The notes beneath the pieces are model-generated. The model was not told the DNA's origin and did no database searches. It was given only the letters and a program-made list of their open reading frames with translations. From positions 82,095,243-82,159,242 of the forward strand of contig NC_060248.1 in assembly GCF_921293095.1 (NCBI RefSeq): DNA of 64,000 bases, read 5' to 3'. The DNA comes from Ischnura elegans. Lineage: Eukaryota; Arthropoda; Insecta; Odonata; Coenagrionidae. This document shows positions 1-13,290 of the stretch, piece by piece. How positions within the stretch are numbered: the first letter of the stretch is position 1; each line of letters begins with the position of its first letter. A program made the position numbers and the translations under genes.

Positions 1-3000
1 CGATTTTAATACATTTCAACGTTATTATTCAATTTTCCCGGCCATTCCCCGAGAAAACAGCTAACGGCTCTCATTTTACAAAGGTATGATAGTCTAAAGG
101 TAGTTTAAACATGACAATATCAACTTCCAACGCAGAAAAAAGTACAGGGAGTGCCTCCATGAAAACTGGGTAAATGGAAACATCCATTGATGGATTTTGT
201 TTTTTTTTCAAATGCTACGTATAGATTTTTAGTGAACAAACTTAAGCTCGTAGTTTATTAGCTAAGGTAATTCTCCCGTTTTAAGAATCTCCCAATATTT
301 TACTCAACTTGCCTTTGCCTATCTTTTGGATTTTGCACGTGAAGTCATGATATCTTAAAACAAAAGCTAAAACTATATCATTATTTAAATGTTTACTTCT
401 CCAAATAACCACCCAAAATTCCAAAAAAAAATGGTTATTAATCAATGTCAATTGAATCTAAGACAGTAGAATCTTACAATATAGACTAATGTAAACACGA
501 CTTCATTTATAACGACATTTCTAGCACGAATGCATGTATAGAAATTGGCTAGGTAGATAATTCTAACAAAGCTTTCAAACTCTCTTACCTTACAATGGAT
601 GAAGAAGTTACCGCACATCAAAAGAAAACGAGGTGACATAAAGCAAAAAAACTATGTCAGAGGGTCCATATTCTAACTATCACCATAGCACATGAATGAA
701 TATAGGGGGAGAAAGCAACATAACGGAAGCTTAAGAAATAGGATGTGGGTCATAGCATATAATTAAAATTCCCGTGAATTTTAAGGGGAGCAAAGATCAA
801 AGAAGCAAACACTTATTGATAGAGGTTGAAGCGTGGAGTTGAAAAATATTTACGATTGGTAAATAAAAAAACCAAGTGATTAATTAAAAATTCTCTGAAG
901 AAGTGGATGGTGATATAATAAAATCTCGGAATGCAGAGATAAAGAAGAGAGATAAATTAATTGGATGCAATATGTGAAACAATGGACAACATGGGACCGC
1001 AATGGATAGAATTGTGAGAGAGAAATAACACCAGGAAGAAGCAAAGGATTAATTACACCAGTCAAGTCATGGCAGGTATAAATAAAAACACGCATACAGG
1101 AAAGGATGAAAACCTTGGCAGATTTTATAATGTAAGCCGAGGCAACCAACGCATCCTATCAAAAGACATGGACACGAGATTGTGTACAGACATTATGATG
1201 GCGAGATAAAACAGGTCATGGGACATGAATTTCACTCGTATGACCCAATGAGCTTTTATGACCTCAGTTACTGCAACAATATCCTACCCAAAGGTCCTCG
1301 GCATTACCGCTAAGCAGTAAAGAATTTAAAGCTCTCTTCAGGGAGATGGAAAGCAAATATTTCCGCCATCCAATGATATGGATTCACATGATATTATAAT
1401 TTAGCAGAAATATTTAAATACGCATAAAAACATACAGTTTCGGTGGATGTAAATGATAAATCGAAACTGACATCGATGGCTTATTCCGGTGACATTCAAA
1501 ATCGCATCTAATTAAAATCTAATTATACGGAAATATTTTCTACGTCAATATCTATGGGCAAAAAATAAGGACGCTATCAGCAAAAAAATTGCGCTCTCTG
1601 CGCACATCCAACTGCGCACTTGAAGCTATTCATTAGAAAAGCTTGACTCTCATGAAAACAAATGCGCTGAACGAGAATGCCAACTAGCCAAAAAATTTCA
1701 ATTATAAAATCGCAAAATTTATCTTAGCGATATAGCGCCTCTATTACCTATTAAACTCATTGCATGCGTATTACAGCTACCTTCGTAGACAGTGATGGTG
1801 ACTATATTTCTAAGCACGAAACAATTAGTTACAATGAGCCATCATTGATACAAGGCCACTCGTTTCGCAATGTAGAAGAAATAACCGGAATAGCTTAAAG
1901 AATGCAATGTAGAATATTTTTTAGCCTCATCAGGCTGCATAACTGAGTATATCTATTCTTAACACTCCTTGAGAAAAACGCTTACATGGGAAACATTTTT
2001 ACGCCGAAAAGCCGCAAATTATAACAACGCATGAAACTTTTTCACTGGGGTTTCACTGAAACTTTCACTAACATTTAATTATCGAATATTAAAATTCTAC
2101 TCCTGTTCCGAAAATATACAATAATGAGAGGATTACTTTGATAATTTTCTAACGCCGAGAGGAACAGCCTATAAATGGGAATAAGAAAGAAAATAAACTT
2201 TGGGGCACAACATGTACGAAAATAAAAAATGCTACTCTGCAGCAGTACAAAATATTCTTAAGGTACTACATCGCGCGGTCTGAACATATTTAACCGGTAA
2301 AAGGTATGTTTTAAATAAAATAGATAAATAAATTCCATACTGAATTATAATGATAAATAATATAATAATAAATGTTCACAAAAATTTTAAATTTCCACCC
2401 AGATACTCCAAAGTGGCGAATTGGCATTATAGGTCATTTAAAATGCATAAAATATTTTCTCGTTGCAATTCAGTTCCGTAAGAGAGATTGGAAAGTATAT
2501 CATCCCTTATCATTTTATTCCTTTATTTACAACTAGCTCATTCTCATTGAAAATAGTATTTTAGCGAAACATAGAACGATAAATAATGGTTATTTATTTA
2601 CTCAGTCACTTCAATAATAACCTAGATATTTCGGGAAGAGTTGTTTTCCGCTGTGACCTCCGTAAAATTAGCTAAAATATCGACTCTCAACCCATGATTT
2701 TCTATTTGCCGCTATAACGCCCCAATTCTTCTGCTATCCATTCAAAATGGCCCCTTTCACCATTGAAGATACGTACGTAAAAAATCATTGGACCAATCAT
2801 TGTCATGCTCGACGGCTTCGAACGGATTAGGGTACAAAAAATAACTGAATGGCGTATGAAAAATAGAACCCACTTGGCGTAAATAGACGAGATTTCTCCA
2901 TGACTGGGTCAATTAAATCTGCTGGCGATCTTTTCGTATCACGGCAGTTCTCCCTATGCAGGCCACCAGCAGGAGTAATCATTAGTTATTTCTCTAAAAA

Positions 3001-3462
3001 ACTATTTTCAGGAATAAAATAAGTCTCAATGGGCATTTATTTAAACGGAGGCAGTGATAATTTTGACAGAGAGGTCGTTTGAGAATAGTTGGGAGCCTTC
3101 ACAGGATTGAGAAAATTCAATTAAATGAATTGATTACGAAAATTACTAGAAATAAAATGAAGCAAAGTCTATTTCACATTAGAAATGATGACCTCCAAAA
3201 TGTTCATATCCATTCGATTATTACGAATAAATGTATCCAGATTCTTCGCCTAAGCCTTCATATAATAACAATAAAAATATTCATGGACAAAAACCTCCAG
3301 AGCACCTAGCACTTTTGATAAGATTTCATAATTCACGGTAAATTATCAGTTACAATGTATTTCCCGACAGAAAAGAGGAAAGTATTGGAAATTTTCCTCT
3401 TTAAAAAACTTTTAAACCTTTTTTTTTAAACACTTAACAAAATCCCTTAGTTTTATCACGAC
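1..3462. other. No gene seen
   Basis: AT-rich with scattered stops in all frames. Short open frames at 448-639 and 880-1149 (minus) and 3079-3309 (plus) have no recognisable domain. Confidence 0.6.
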
Positions 3463-3524
3463 TAACGTTAATAAATTCATCGTCTTATCATTCGTATGGT
3501 ATGGTGATGAATTTATTAACGTTA
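3463..3524. repeat. Perfect 19-bp stem with 24-nt loop
   Basis: TAACGTTAATAAATTCATC (3463-3481) is exactly reverse-complemented at 3506-3524. Possible MITE core or pre-miRNA-like hairpin; the perfect pairing without bulges favours a transposon remnant. Confidence 0.7.
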
Positions 3525-3880
3525 CATATTCGCCTTACTATTTAATGCTACAACTTTATCCCATGTTTATACAATAGATTAAAAGCATATAGTTACAGGA
3601 GCGACTAGTTCTTTTCCTTTCAGGAGCATATTATCGTTCGCGGACGTGGAAAAGGGAGAGGAAGAATAATCCTCACGGGACGACAACATGAAAAAGAGTA
3701 CTTTTATTCAGTTAAGTAAAAGATGCAGTCTGATTTTCAAAACATCCTGGTTTCATCCTTTGTTTAAGCTAAAAATGATTCCCACAAGTCTGTTATCTAT
3801 CTACAATTGCAATACGTTCCCACATACCTATGAGTCCGTAATTTCTCCATCAACAATGGTTTCAACCTCGGAGATAAAAG

Positions 3881-3936
3881 AACTGATTCATATTATCATA
3901 CATATTAGTACCAAATAAAGATAATATGAATCAGTT
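3881..3936. repeat. Perfect 17-bp stem with 22-nt loop, then a T run
   Basis: AACTGATTCATATTATC (3881-3897) pairs with 3920-3936 and is followed by T9. In a bacterium this would be called a terminator; here it is only a hairpin of unknown origin, about 350 bp from the one at 3463. Confidence 0.65.
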
Positions 3937-3992
3937 TTTTTTTTCGATGGTATTGAAATAAAAGGTCGTTCAACTTTTCCACAAATACTTGC

Positions 3993-4060
3993 GTACAAGA
4001 TTCGGCTCACAGAGCCATCATCTGGCACAAGATGGCTCTGTGGGCCGAAATGCGTTGTAC
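3993..4060. repeat. Hairpin with hammerhead-like core (possible Penelope-type remnant)
   Basis: GTACAA...TTCGGCTCACAGAGCCATC pairs with GATGGCTCTGTGGGCCGAA...TTGTAC. On the minus strand CAGATGA, the stem GGCTCtgtGAGCC and GAAT follow each other, which is close to the hammerhead order CUGANGA - stem II - GAAA with one base off in each core. Plus strand shows GGCTCTGTGGGCCGAAA. Catalysis is unlikely in this copy. Confidence 0.45.
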
Positions 4061-6452
4061 CTGTTCAATGATTTTAGAAAATCGCAATAACCTTTTCTCA
4101 ATATTTAGAGCTTCCACTACGAATACGCCTGAATCGGTTTAACGCAGTTCAATGACATAAGATTATTGCGGAAAGAACGTGGAAAATAAAAATATTCAAA
4201 ATCGCTCACTCAAGTCTACATTAAGGATTCGCTGCCAAAAATAGCATAATTATTAGGTATGAATAAATGGTAGTGTAAAAAATGTCCATTTCCGTGATTG
4301 ACAAGGGTCCTCCATTTTCAATTGGACAACATGATTTAGGCATGACTTATAAAATACCAACGGTTTGAACACCACGCTGGCCACACTGAATGTTATCAGC
4401 GAATAGCTAATCTAATAATTCCTCGCCCTCACAAAATCACCGATCACATTCAGTCCACTTATAGTACATACCTCCTATTTGAACACGAAAAACTTACGAA
4501 AAAAGGAGTTTTAAAAGGTCATTTCCGTGATTAATCGAGATCAATCCCATCTAAGTTGGAGAATTGACGAACATTTTGGTAGGAATCAAATATTTTTTTT
4601 TTCTTAATACGCTTGACTATACTGAGGGCTCCTTTCATTCAAGCGGTCTCGAAATAAAAATATAGCCAATTAAGTTTTCCAAATGGACGACAAAAGCGAT
4701 CTTTGGCGGTAAAAATTAAGAGATTTTCAGGTCTACAAAAGGGGGGAGGGACATCACGTAACCCCTTGCTTCCAAAAATCCTCGGTCGATAGCATGCCCC
4801 TTCGCCATTAGCAGTTCTGGAACCTGCTAATACCTTGGGAGCTAGTCCGATACCAAAATGCAAACGCCCTTTGACTTTTTGCAAAGTCAAGGCACGGAAC
4901 AACCGAGCAGCGACATCCGCTCGACGAGCCGACTCCGCCGTTTACCTCCATTTCGTTTATTTCTCACCGAAAACCAAATAATTTCCCCCTCCCAAAAGAC
5001 CAATACTCATTGGACAAAAAATATGCATCTATTTTTTCCATAACCTCGATGACCTAAGAGCAGCATACGGCCATTGCCATATTCCATTAACGTCCGACTC
5101 CACCAGGAAGCGAACATGGGAAAAAAACTGTCGCTCGAAACAAAATTCCTATCAATGGATTCGGGCAAGTGCGTTCGAATGGCTTTTCTCATTAACTCGG
5201 TCTCATTATGGCTTACACGCTGAAAAAAGTGCCCTCAGGACCGTTTTAGTTCGACGACTTGGGTAAAGGGTAACGAGTACGCCAAACTTTATTTATACGC
5301 CGGTGCCTTAAAATTGACAAAAAATGCAAAATATTCTATGCGGGTGCAGCGTTCCATAAGTATCTGCGGTTGGATTCACAAGAATAAGATCTCAGTGGTA
5401 ATGCAAAATAAATGATGTGATTAACTACGGAGACGACAGGTAATGCCTGAGGCGATAATGCTCCGGTTCATTTCCATAACTTGACCACACGAGTACCCCT
5501 AGATAACTACATATCCGAATAATTAGCTTTATGCGCATAAGATAGGAACAATTTAATGAATGGCTTCTCGAAAATATAATGTTAGCTCTGCAATAAATGC
5601 CAACTACTAATAATTTTTCATCAAAATCATTCATCCTGGGGTTAAATAATTTATAGAACGCGAGCCAAGTGTTCCCATTGTTACGCAAAATAATTAGGAC
5701 AAATTATCGCAGCAAAGTTCATATTTCGTGGCTGTAGTCGCATTGAACAAGCATAGCCATAAAGTAAAAGTGGCTGTAGGTCAGACTGAGACACACAGCC
5801 TTATCTTGTGACACACGCAAAAATAGTTTAAATCCTCATTTAGAGTAGCAAAGGTCGATTTTTTATATTTAAAATTATAAACATGATAATAATGCTCGGT
5901 TAATCGGATGAGGGCCTTTGGTCGTGTAAGTGGGCACTAAATGCCTTGGAAATAGTCAATAAACACTATGATCGGTGAATCTACATACGAGAAGAAAACC
6001 GAAATCATTTCACAGGCACAATAAAGAGTCAGCAAATTATTTACCTGACATTTACTAGCGAGGGGATGGCGATTACGGGTTTTTAAACAGGTTCTAGAAT
6101 CCGTCGAATTTGTAAGATCAAATCCTGTATTTTAAATCAATCTGTTAAAAAGTTCCAGCGAGGGTAAGATCGCATTGCTCCAGACCTATAAATGCCTAAG
6201 GAGTTACGTGTCCAATGGTGATCAAATATCGAAACACACAGGACCTCTACTTCAACTGCCGCCACCCTAGCGGCAGAGAGTCGCACTACTGATACAAACT
6301 CTTCCTATGCTCAAGGTAGCTGGGAGGACCTGGACAGGGCCAGAGTTTCGTTTTCCAAAGCAGTAAAGAGACCCAAAAATTTTCCAGCCAAGCGCGCCCA
6401 AGCAGGTTAGCCCCAGCAGAAAGAGAACTCGTGATCTAACAATTAAGCAAGT
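4061..6452. other. No gene seen
   Basis: Non-coding. Two short imperfect copies of TCATTTCCGTGATT occur near 4287 and 4520. Frames at 4639-4902 and 5425-5688 (minus) lack any family features. Confidence 0.55.
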
Positions 6453-6640
6453 TTAACATAATGACAGTAATAGTCTATTTCCACACGTATTTATTCAACC
6501 GGCCATAATGCCATTTTCAAGGTCATTTTCCAGATTTTGGCACATAATGTCATTAAATGGCATTATGTGCCAAAATCTGAAACCTGGGTCGGTTTAAATA
6601 AATGTGTGTGGAAATAGACAAATACTGTCATTATGTTAAA
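6453..6640. repeat. 188-bp foldback MITE
   Basis: Almost the whole stretch is one palindrome. The outer arms pair TTTAACATAATGACAGTA with TACTGTCATTATGTTAAA, then CTATTTCCACAC with GTGTGGAAATAG. The inner arms pair AGATTTTGGCACATAATG with CATTATGTGCCAAAATCT. It would form a long hairpin as RNA or single-stranded DNA. Confidence 0.88.
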
Positions 6641-6876
6641 TATCAAATATTTCCAAGCAACAATGTCGGAGACTTTATCTTTTATCCAATTGCAAAAGGT
6701 TTCCAATGAAGTAATTCTAAACTGTTATAACATGGGCTAATTCTAATATTCTATCTAGCCGTAGGGCGCTTTCACACCCACACCGAATCAGGTCCTCAAC
6801 TCCCATTTCATTCTCACGTCCCCAATTGTCCATATAAACCGCCATACTTATTTTAAAATTTAAACCTTCTTAGCGG

Positions 6877-7143
6877 CAGTGGCGTAACTAGGAATATTCT
6901 TTGGGGGGGGAATGGGATGGCCTTGGGTGGCGACGCCCCCCTAGGCAACTTTTTCGGGAAATTTTTATAAAAATGACATACCTGGATATATGTACATTTT
7001 ACAACATTTTGGCACTAAAAATAGCTTTAAGCAGATGCAATTATTAACGTCTAAACTAGACAATAGTTTTAAATGTTTTTTTTATTTCTCAGAGGCTTTT
7101 GGGGGGAATCTATCCCCTCATCTCCCCCATAGTTACGCCACTC
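6877..7143. mobile_element. hAT-like MITE with 8-bp target duplication
   Basis: Ends CAGTGGCGTAACTA and TAGTTACGCCACTC. The 8-bp direct repeat CTTAGCGG flanks it exactly (6869-6876 and 7144-7151), the target-site length of hAT transposons. 267 bp, non-coding, with G-rich tracts inside both ends. Confidence 0.85.
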
Positions 7144-7151
7144 CTTAGCGG

Positions 7152-10100
7152 TATAAGTAAAGCATTGCTCATACTCTCAGTTGGTTTATCATATTACTAG
7201 ATGCATGGTGTACGTTCGTGATTTTTTATATGGAGTTTAGGGATATTTATTCCAACGATAGTTTAGCTCGTTCCTCTCGCACAGTACTTTTTGTTGCCAC
7301 TGGTATTGGTAATGATTTTTTTCTAAAGTTGTTATCAACGCATTCCCGTTCCATGCATTTATATATTTCCCCAATGACGTAATTTTAATAAGGTGCTCCT
7401 TTCTCATTGATTTCACTATGCAAACGGACTTTTTGTCAGAATCCATTTCTGAGAGTGTATTCATTCCATTAATAATGCCATGTGATTTTACGATGAAGAA
7501 AGTTGTTTTCATGCAGTTGACAAAGGGTAAGAAATTAAGTCATTCTCTCCTGATTATATTCTTTTATGGGCAAGAATGTGTAAAAATGCGTCCTTGTAAC
7601 GTGAGGAAAGTAAGTACATTCACTTTCATTTCGTCACACTCATGCCAAAGTACTTCTCAATATAATTTTATACTATAAATACCTCTCTGGATATCGACAA
7701 CGATGGAGATGTATGGTTTTGCGAATCCCAACATTTCGCATTATTACTGATCTATCACTTGGCTACCCAGTTATTATGCTCTTGTTTTATGCTAGCGTGA
7801 TACCATGACAAATTGTTGTTGATAATAATGCGATGCTATAACCTTTTTATTCCATAAAACTGATGTTGATTCATGAGGATGGGGCACTGACATAGCTACC
7901 CTTTGGACTGAATCAATTTTAGTAATTAATTGCTTTAATAATTTAGAATGATGAAACACTGAGTTGACCGCTAACGATATGTGCCGCGTGCATTGCTCTC
8001 ATGATTTTGCGTTAATTAGTTGAGATCTCGTCAGTTTGATATCAACGCTAATTAGCGTTTAATTATGAAGTACGGCCATTATAAATCCCGTTTAAGATTT
8101 CACCGCTTTGATCTTGTTTCACGGATACGGAGATTTGTTAAATCAACCGTTCACGTTCATGAAAAATATCGGTGAAAAAAGGTTGATCTCGTTAACAGAA
8201 GATAAGATATATTTTTGGTAAATCGATCTGTGATCGTTAAGCTTCGTTTTGATGGAGCATCAATCTTTCCAGATAAACATTTAAATTTGATATGCAGCGG
8301 TTTCAACAAGAATTTAATGTTCTTTCAATTGTTTATAACGTGAGATCAGCTCAAGTAAAAATAGTGTCAGGGGTTCCGAATGCGGTATATTCCATAGCAT
8401 AGTTTGCAGGCTTGATTGGCACGGTGATCAGTGGTCAGTGTTGGTCGTAGTTTACGCTACTTCAGCGTACGTGATTGGATATCCCGGTTACGCAAACAAC
8501 TTCGTGTGAGAATATTTGCGCGTGCCATGATGATAGAAGGTGTACTTTTGAAGATGGATAAACGTTTATTGTACGAGATTTTATTATGAAGTCTGAATTG
8601 TGATCTCTGTATTCATGAACTTAATACTTATAATTTTTAATCGTTATTTGTTTTTCTATTTTTTGTGTATATAACCCTTATTACCAGTTGATGTAAGCGC
8701 ATCAAAATATTTTACATGAACTTATGGTTTTAGTTACTATATAATATTTTTGGTATTTTTATCATCACTTTTAAGAATATTATTTGAATTCAGCTTATGA
8801 AGAGGTGTAGAAGAGTCGTTTCATAGTTTGGTTTACTTGGTTTGGCATCAACTCTGATGCGTTGGAAGTTTAATTTATCTCCCGCGACACCCAATTTCCC
8901 CTGTTCGTTCGGATTTGTTCGCTGCAAGCACTGCAACGTATTTATCAACCGCCATCAATCTTTTTTTCATGCAAATTTGTTGAAGCTTCTCGTTGCATTT
9001 CGGGGTAATTCAAATGCAATGTACCAAAGTTCCCTTCATCCAAGTCTCATTAGTGAAAGCTACATTCAATTGCATAGAAATAACTTCCGATTTCTGGGAG
9101 GAAACCCTCTTAATCAAAATTTGTTTGTCGACCACAAGGAATAATCAAGGTCGGTTTAAGCGGTAAGCAAAGTACGCGGCAGCGTAGGCCGCCCGGCAAA
9201 AAGGGACGCCCAGCGCTCAGTCCATTGTTAAATTGGCATTTGCCAAAATGATAGCTAGAAAAAATCTCTTTATAGTGTTTAAAGAGCAAACTTGTTAAGT
9301 TTGTTTACATTTGTCGAGGAAATAAATGGTTAAATTACTTGAAAGCTGACTTGTGTTGCATTTATTGATTTATTTACATTTTTACACTGACCTTTTTACA
9401 TAGTATTGGTTGTTAAGCTAAAAAGAAATATCAATATGTAAGAGCAAGCAAGTTTTAAGTTCACGCTGATATTTGAGTCTAGACCCTTTTTCCAAAAGTA
9501 TTTGTATTTCTTTTAAAATGTATCCAGAGAGAGAGAATTCCTACTACCTCTCAAATTATTTTTGAGGAGGGGGCGGAATGTTGTTCGCTTACACTAGAAA
9601 AATGTCTATAACCGGCCCCGAGCATAACTAATTTGTCTCTAATCAAAGTCTCACTACTATGGCATCACCAATAAACTTTATGGAGAAAAAGATCGTTCCT
9701 CCATGTCGAAATCAAAACAAAAATTTATGAATAAGAATACTGGAAGCAATATATTCTTCAATAACATTCGTTAAATTAGAAATTAAATATAGTGAGCACC
9801 GCCGAGAGTGTTTGCAACTCCGTTATTAGCTTGTTTAGTATTAAAAGATGGCTGCACAAACTTTGCACATTGTGTCACAGTGCCGGGCGAAGGTTTTTTT
9901 CTCGGCCATGTAATTAATGATAGGACGTGATATTCTCAAGTCTATGAAAGGAGGGGTGTAGCGCAGTAATCGTAGCAGCGATTATCTGAGCAGAGAGTGT
10001 GGGGTGAGTTCTGAGGAAATTCTTCGCTAAGGATCACGGGAGCAAGTTTTTTTTTGCCTCGGAGAAAAGGTGGACAGACGGAAACGGCGGGGGAAGTGGC

Positions 10101-13100
10101 GTTGGTGAACTTTTTCCTACACGACATTAGAGTTTTTGGGTTCGATTTTTGGCTTGAGCATAGGTTTTTTTTTTGTTTTTTATTCTCCGGGTTTTGGCGG
10201 TTGCTGGGAGTTGAAGGAGGAGAAGATGAATATACGTACAATTGGTAGTACGTATATTCTCAATACTTGCAGAGGAATTCAGGTTTTCAAGTGGTCATTG
10301 CTGACGGGATGTTTATCAATAACTAAATTTTGTTAATTTTTGTTAAGTTAATTATGTTAATCACATTTGTTCACCAATAGTTTATATTCCATTTTTATCG
10401 TCCATAATACCTGTGGTACTTTAAATCCAGGGAGAACATTTTAGTCTGTGCCTTTTATTCATTAGAAGGTCGCAAATTTTCCACTGTTGATTTTTTTCTT
10501 CGCTTGAACGCACAGCAAACATTTAGACAAGCGAAATATATGGCTGACTTAAAAAAATAATTGTTTTCCCATGCGTTTGAATCGACAACAAAATATCAGT
10601 AGAGGCAACCCGCATTAGTTACGCTCAAAAACCTCCCGAAGCCATTTTCTGGCAGTGGATTCGGGAACCCAGGGCGGGCCCGCATGGGGTTAGCTCTCGG
10701 GGGCCGGGAACGAAGTCCGAAACTTATACGCCCGCGCCATCTCGAGAGGGGAAGGACAGAGGAAGGAAAAAGAATGGGAGGCATCGCCGCGATGAGAGCC
10801 TGACGACACCTCCAGGGGAAGGATACGGAAGGAAGGGTGGGACGGGAAAACCCTCGCCGCTATAGAAGCGACCAGGGCCCACCACTAGCGAAACCATTAT
10901 TAATGTTTCTACAGAAAGGAAAGATTTTCCAATGAAGAAGAAAAATCCTACGATTTTCCGTAGATACCCATTTTCTGGAAATGCGACTGGTTCGAATGAA
11001 TGCAGGGAGGATGTATACAGAACCGAAATGATGTGGCTAGATCTTTCGTCGGAGAATAGGTAAAGGCGGATCTAGTATTAGGTCGGTCAATCGGTCAGTA
11101 TCTATTACATTCACGACAGATGTCATTCGCGACCAATTAATATTAATATATTAATATTAATTAAAAAAATAGTTACGAAAAGAAGGCACTAATTCACTAC
11201 TGGGGCTCTCACGATGATGTCACCTCTATGCATAAAAGAGGACGTCTGTTAGTCTGTCTGCTATTTATTTCCATACGGTGGCACGGATTGCGACCTACTA
11301 AAAAACAGTAAAAATTAGGTTGGTACATAGGTGTATCTCATGCTCCCAAACCCCGTAGTAGTACTCTCCGTTGCGTCCGACGCGTCATTTAGGTCGTTAT
11401 CTCATTATTGTACGCTAAGTCGTGACATACAAACTCTGCGGTTGGACATCCTGCCGGGTAGGCATACCTCTTGGCACGATAATAGAGGAAAAGGGATATA
11501 GAAAAGAAATGATCTTGAAATACAAGTTCCAAGTTTCCTACTTCTCTGAGTTCTATCCTTCCCGAGCGATGCCGGATGGCCTGCTAATTATTCATAAATC
11601 TAACGACTCAAACTCTCCCGTACTCCAACCATTACAATTTAAGTAATAGATGAAGAGACATCTCCCTCGTCAGTCACGAAGTTGATTATTGATGAAGATG
11701 ACACATAATGCAAAACTCACGGTTGTGTTACCATTCAACTCCACTCAACATTCAAACCAGCGTTGGCTTCATGCTTCTGAAGAGGCACGCGCTATTAAAT
11801 CGGTAAGAGATACTTCAATCACTAACCACTTGACGATGATATCACCTTAAACTTTCCCACTAATTCAGAAACGAATTGGCATAATGTGATTCAATAGTCT
11901 TGTGATGAGCGAAATGTGAATTAATGCAACTATGGAAACTCTCCTTATGAAGCCCACACGCTATACACATATTCTATGTAACGAGCCAAGCTGAAGAACA
12001 TAAGTTATAGTAAGGAGAAGAAGGTGCAAGGCAGCCGCAAATCTCATTGTTTTAATTTTTCCTCTTCAGATTATAGACCGTGACAGAGCAATACCTTTCA
12101 AGTCAATCGGAATCACAAATAACAAGACACAACCTAGGAGCAATATTTTTAAGTAACGGTTTAATCGAACCACCGTAAAATGAAAATTAAATCATAATAC
12201 ATCTCGAATATAATTCGATCCCAACAAACATAGCCGAATAATGTTATCCGATTTTGAGAAAATTTGGAAACGTAGACCTGGATATCAGTTCACAGCTTCA
12301 AATACTTAAGAAAAAGACAGAGTATAAGTGCTGCTGGGCTATTTGTCTCTGGAAGGGTTATTTGGCAGGTAGCACTACAAGGGAAAAATGCTTGGAGAGG
12401 GGGCTGAGGCCCCAAAAGCAACCACCACTTGCCTACATGCTGAGTTTGCATGTACAATTATTCTATAACATAACCAAAATATTTGCGGCGGAGAATTTTT
12501 TCCTACTCTTTAGCCTAAAAGGCAGTATTTTGAAAGAGCCTGTCACTAATTTAAGTCCGTTTTTATACAATAAATGAACAGGTTCGGATGATACACCCTA
12601 CACTGTTTTCGGCAGGGGAGGTTTGTGTGCGCCTTCAAGACGCCATTCGACGTCAGAACAAATTATTTGTGCGTGAGAACTTAAGGCAAAGAGTGCCACA
12701 TGAAACACGTCTACTTATTCAACGTCCTTTGGATGGAAGATCCAAATTTTTAGTTGGTACATTCTGCTGGTTTAGGTGCAAAATCTAATTCTATTCTTGT
12801 GCGCTCTGGTGGCGCTCTCATAAGGCTTCAAAGCACCCGTAATGGGTCTCTGAACGTCTTTTTAGGAAAAAGACGTTTCTGAAAATTAGTGTAATTATTA
12901 AGCTAAAGGTTGTAACAATTTCGAAGTAAAATCATCTATTTTTATTATGAGTATTTATAATACCTCTTACTAGCCATCCAAGAAAAGCGTAATTTGCACA
13001 ATTGCCATCTTGAATGACGTCATCTCATGCAATATTGTTGTTCTTTACCAACTTGATCATGCACATTACTGAAGTTTTCAGTCGACATATTGTGATTATT

Positions 13101-13137
13101 ATGCCGTATTTTTCTTGTCGCACTGATTCATTCGATA
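7152..13137. other. No gene seen; two GC-rich patches
   Basis: About 9940-10240 and 10600-10880 stand out as GC-rich. A 12-bp perfect hairpin GAATATACGTAC/GTACGTATATTC lies at about 10226-10259, and an AT palindrome (TTAATATTAATATATTAATA) near 11136. The 100-codon frame at 8842-9144 and the 107-codon frame at 12254-12577 resemble nothing I know. Confidence 0.55.
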
Positions 13138-13290
13138 TGTCGAAGCGTAGCTTCAAGTACTGTATCGTGCCGCAAGCGCAGCAATACGACTGGAAACAAA
13201 TATTTTCATACGGTATGGTATTGGTGATCAGCCGGGAAAGCCGTCGATACGCGTGGACTTGTTCTGAGCAAAACAGGATAACTTTGTATT
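13138..13290 (+). pseudogene. THAP-like zinc-finger N-terminus, frameshifted
   Basis: Starts MSKRSFKYCIVPQ, which resembles the opening of THAP-domain proteins encoded by P-element-like transposons and some host genes (basic start, YCxVPxC). A one-base shift restores SNTTGNKYF, the usual continuation, and a third frame gives RRYAW. The second Cys ligand is lost through the shift. Likely a dead P-like transposon piece; assignment rests on recall of the motif only. Confidence 0.45.

Noticed and set aside
3881-3945. Hairpin followed by a T run, like a Rho-independent terminator
   Set aside because: The window is eukaryotic, and no transcript ends here; treated as a plain hairpin.
8842-9144. 100-codon plus-strand frame as a gene
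   Set aside because: No recognisable domain, no splice partners and no codon-level sign of conservation that can be judged from one sequence.
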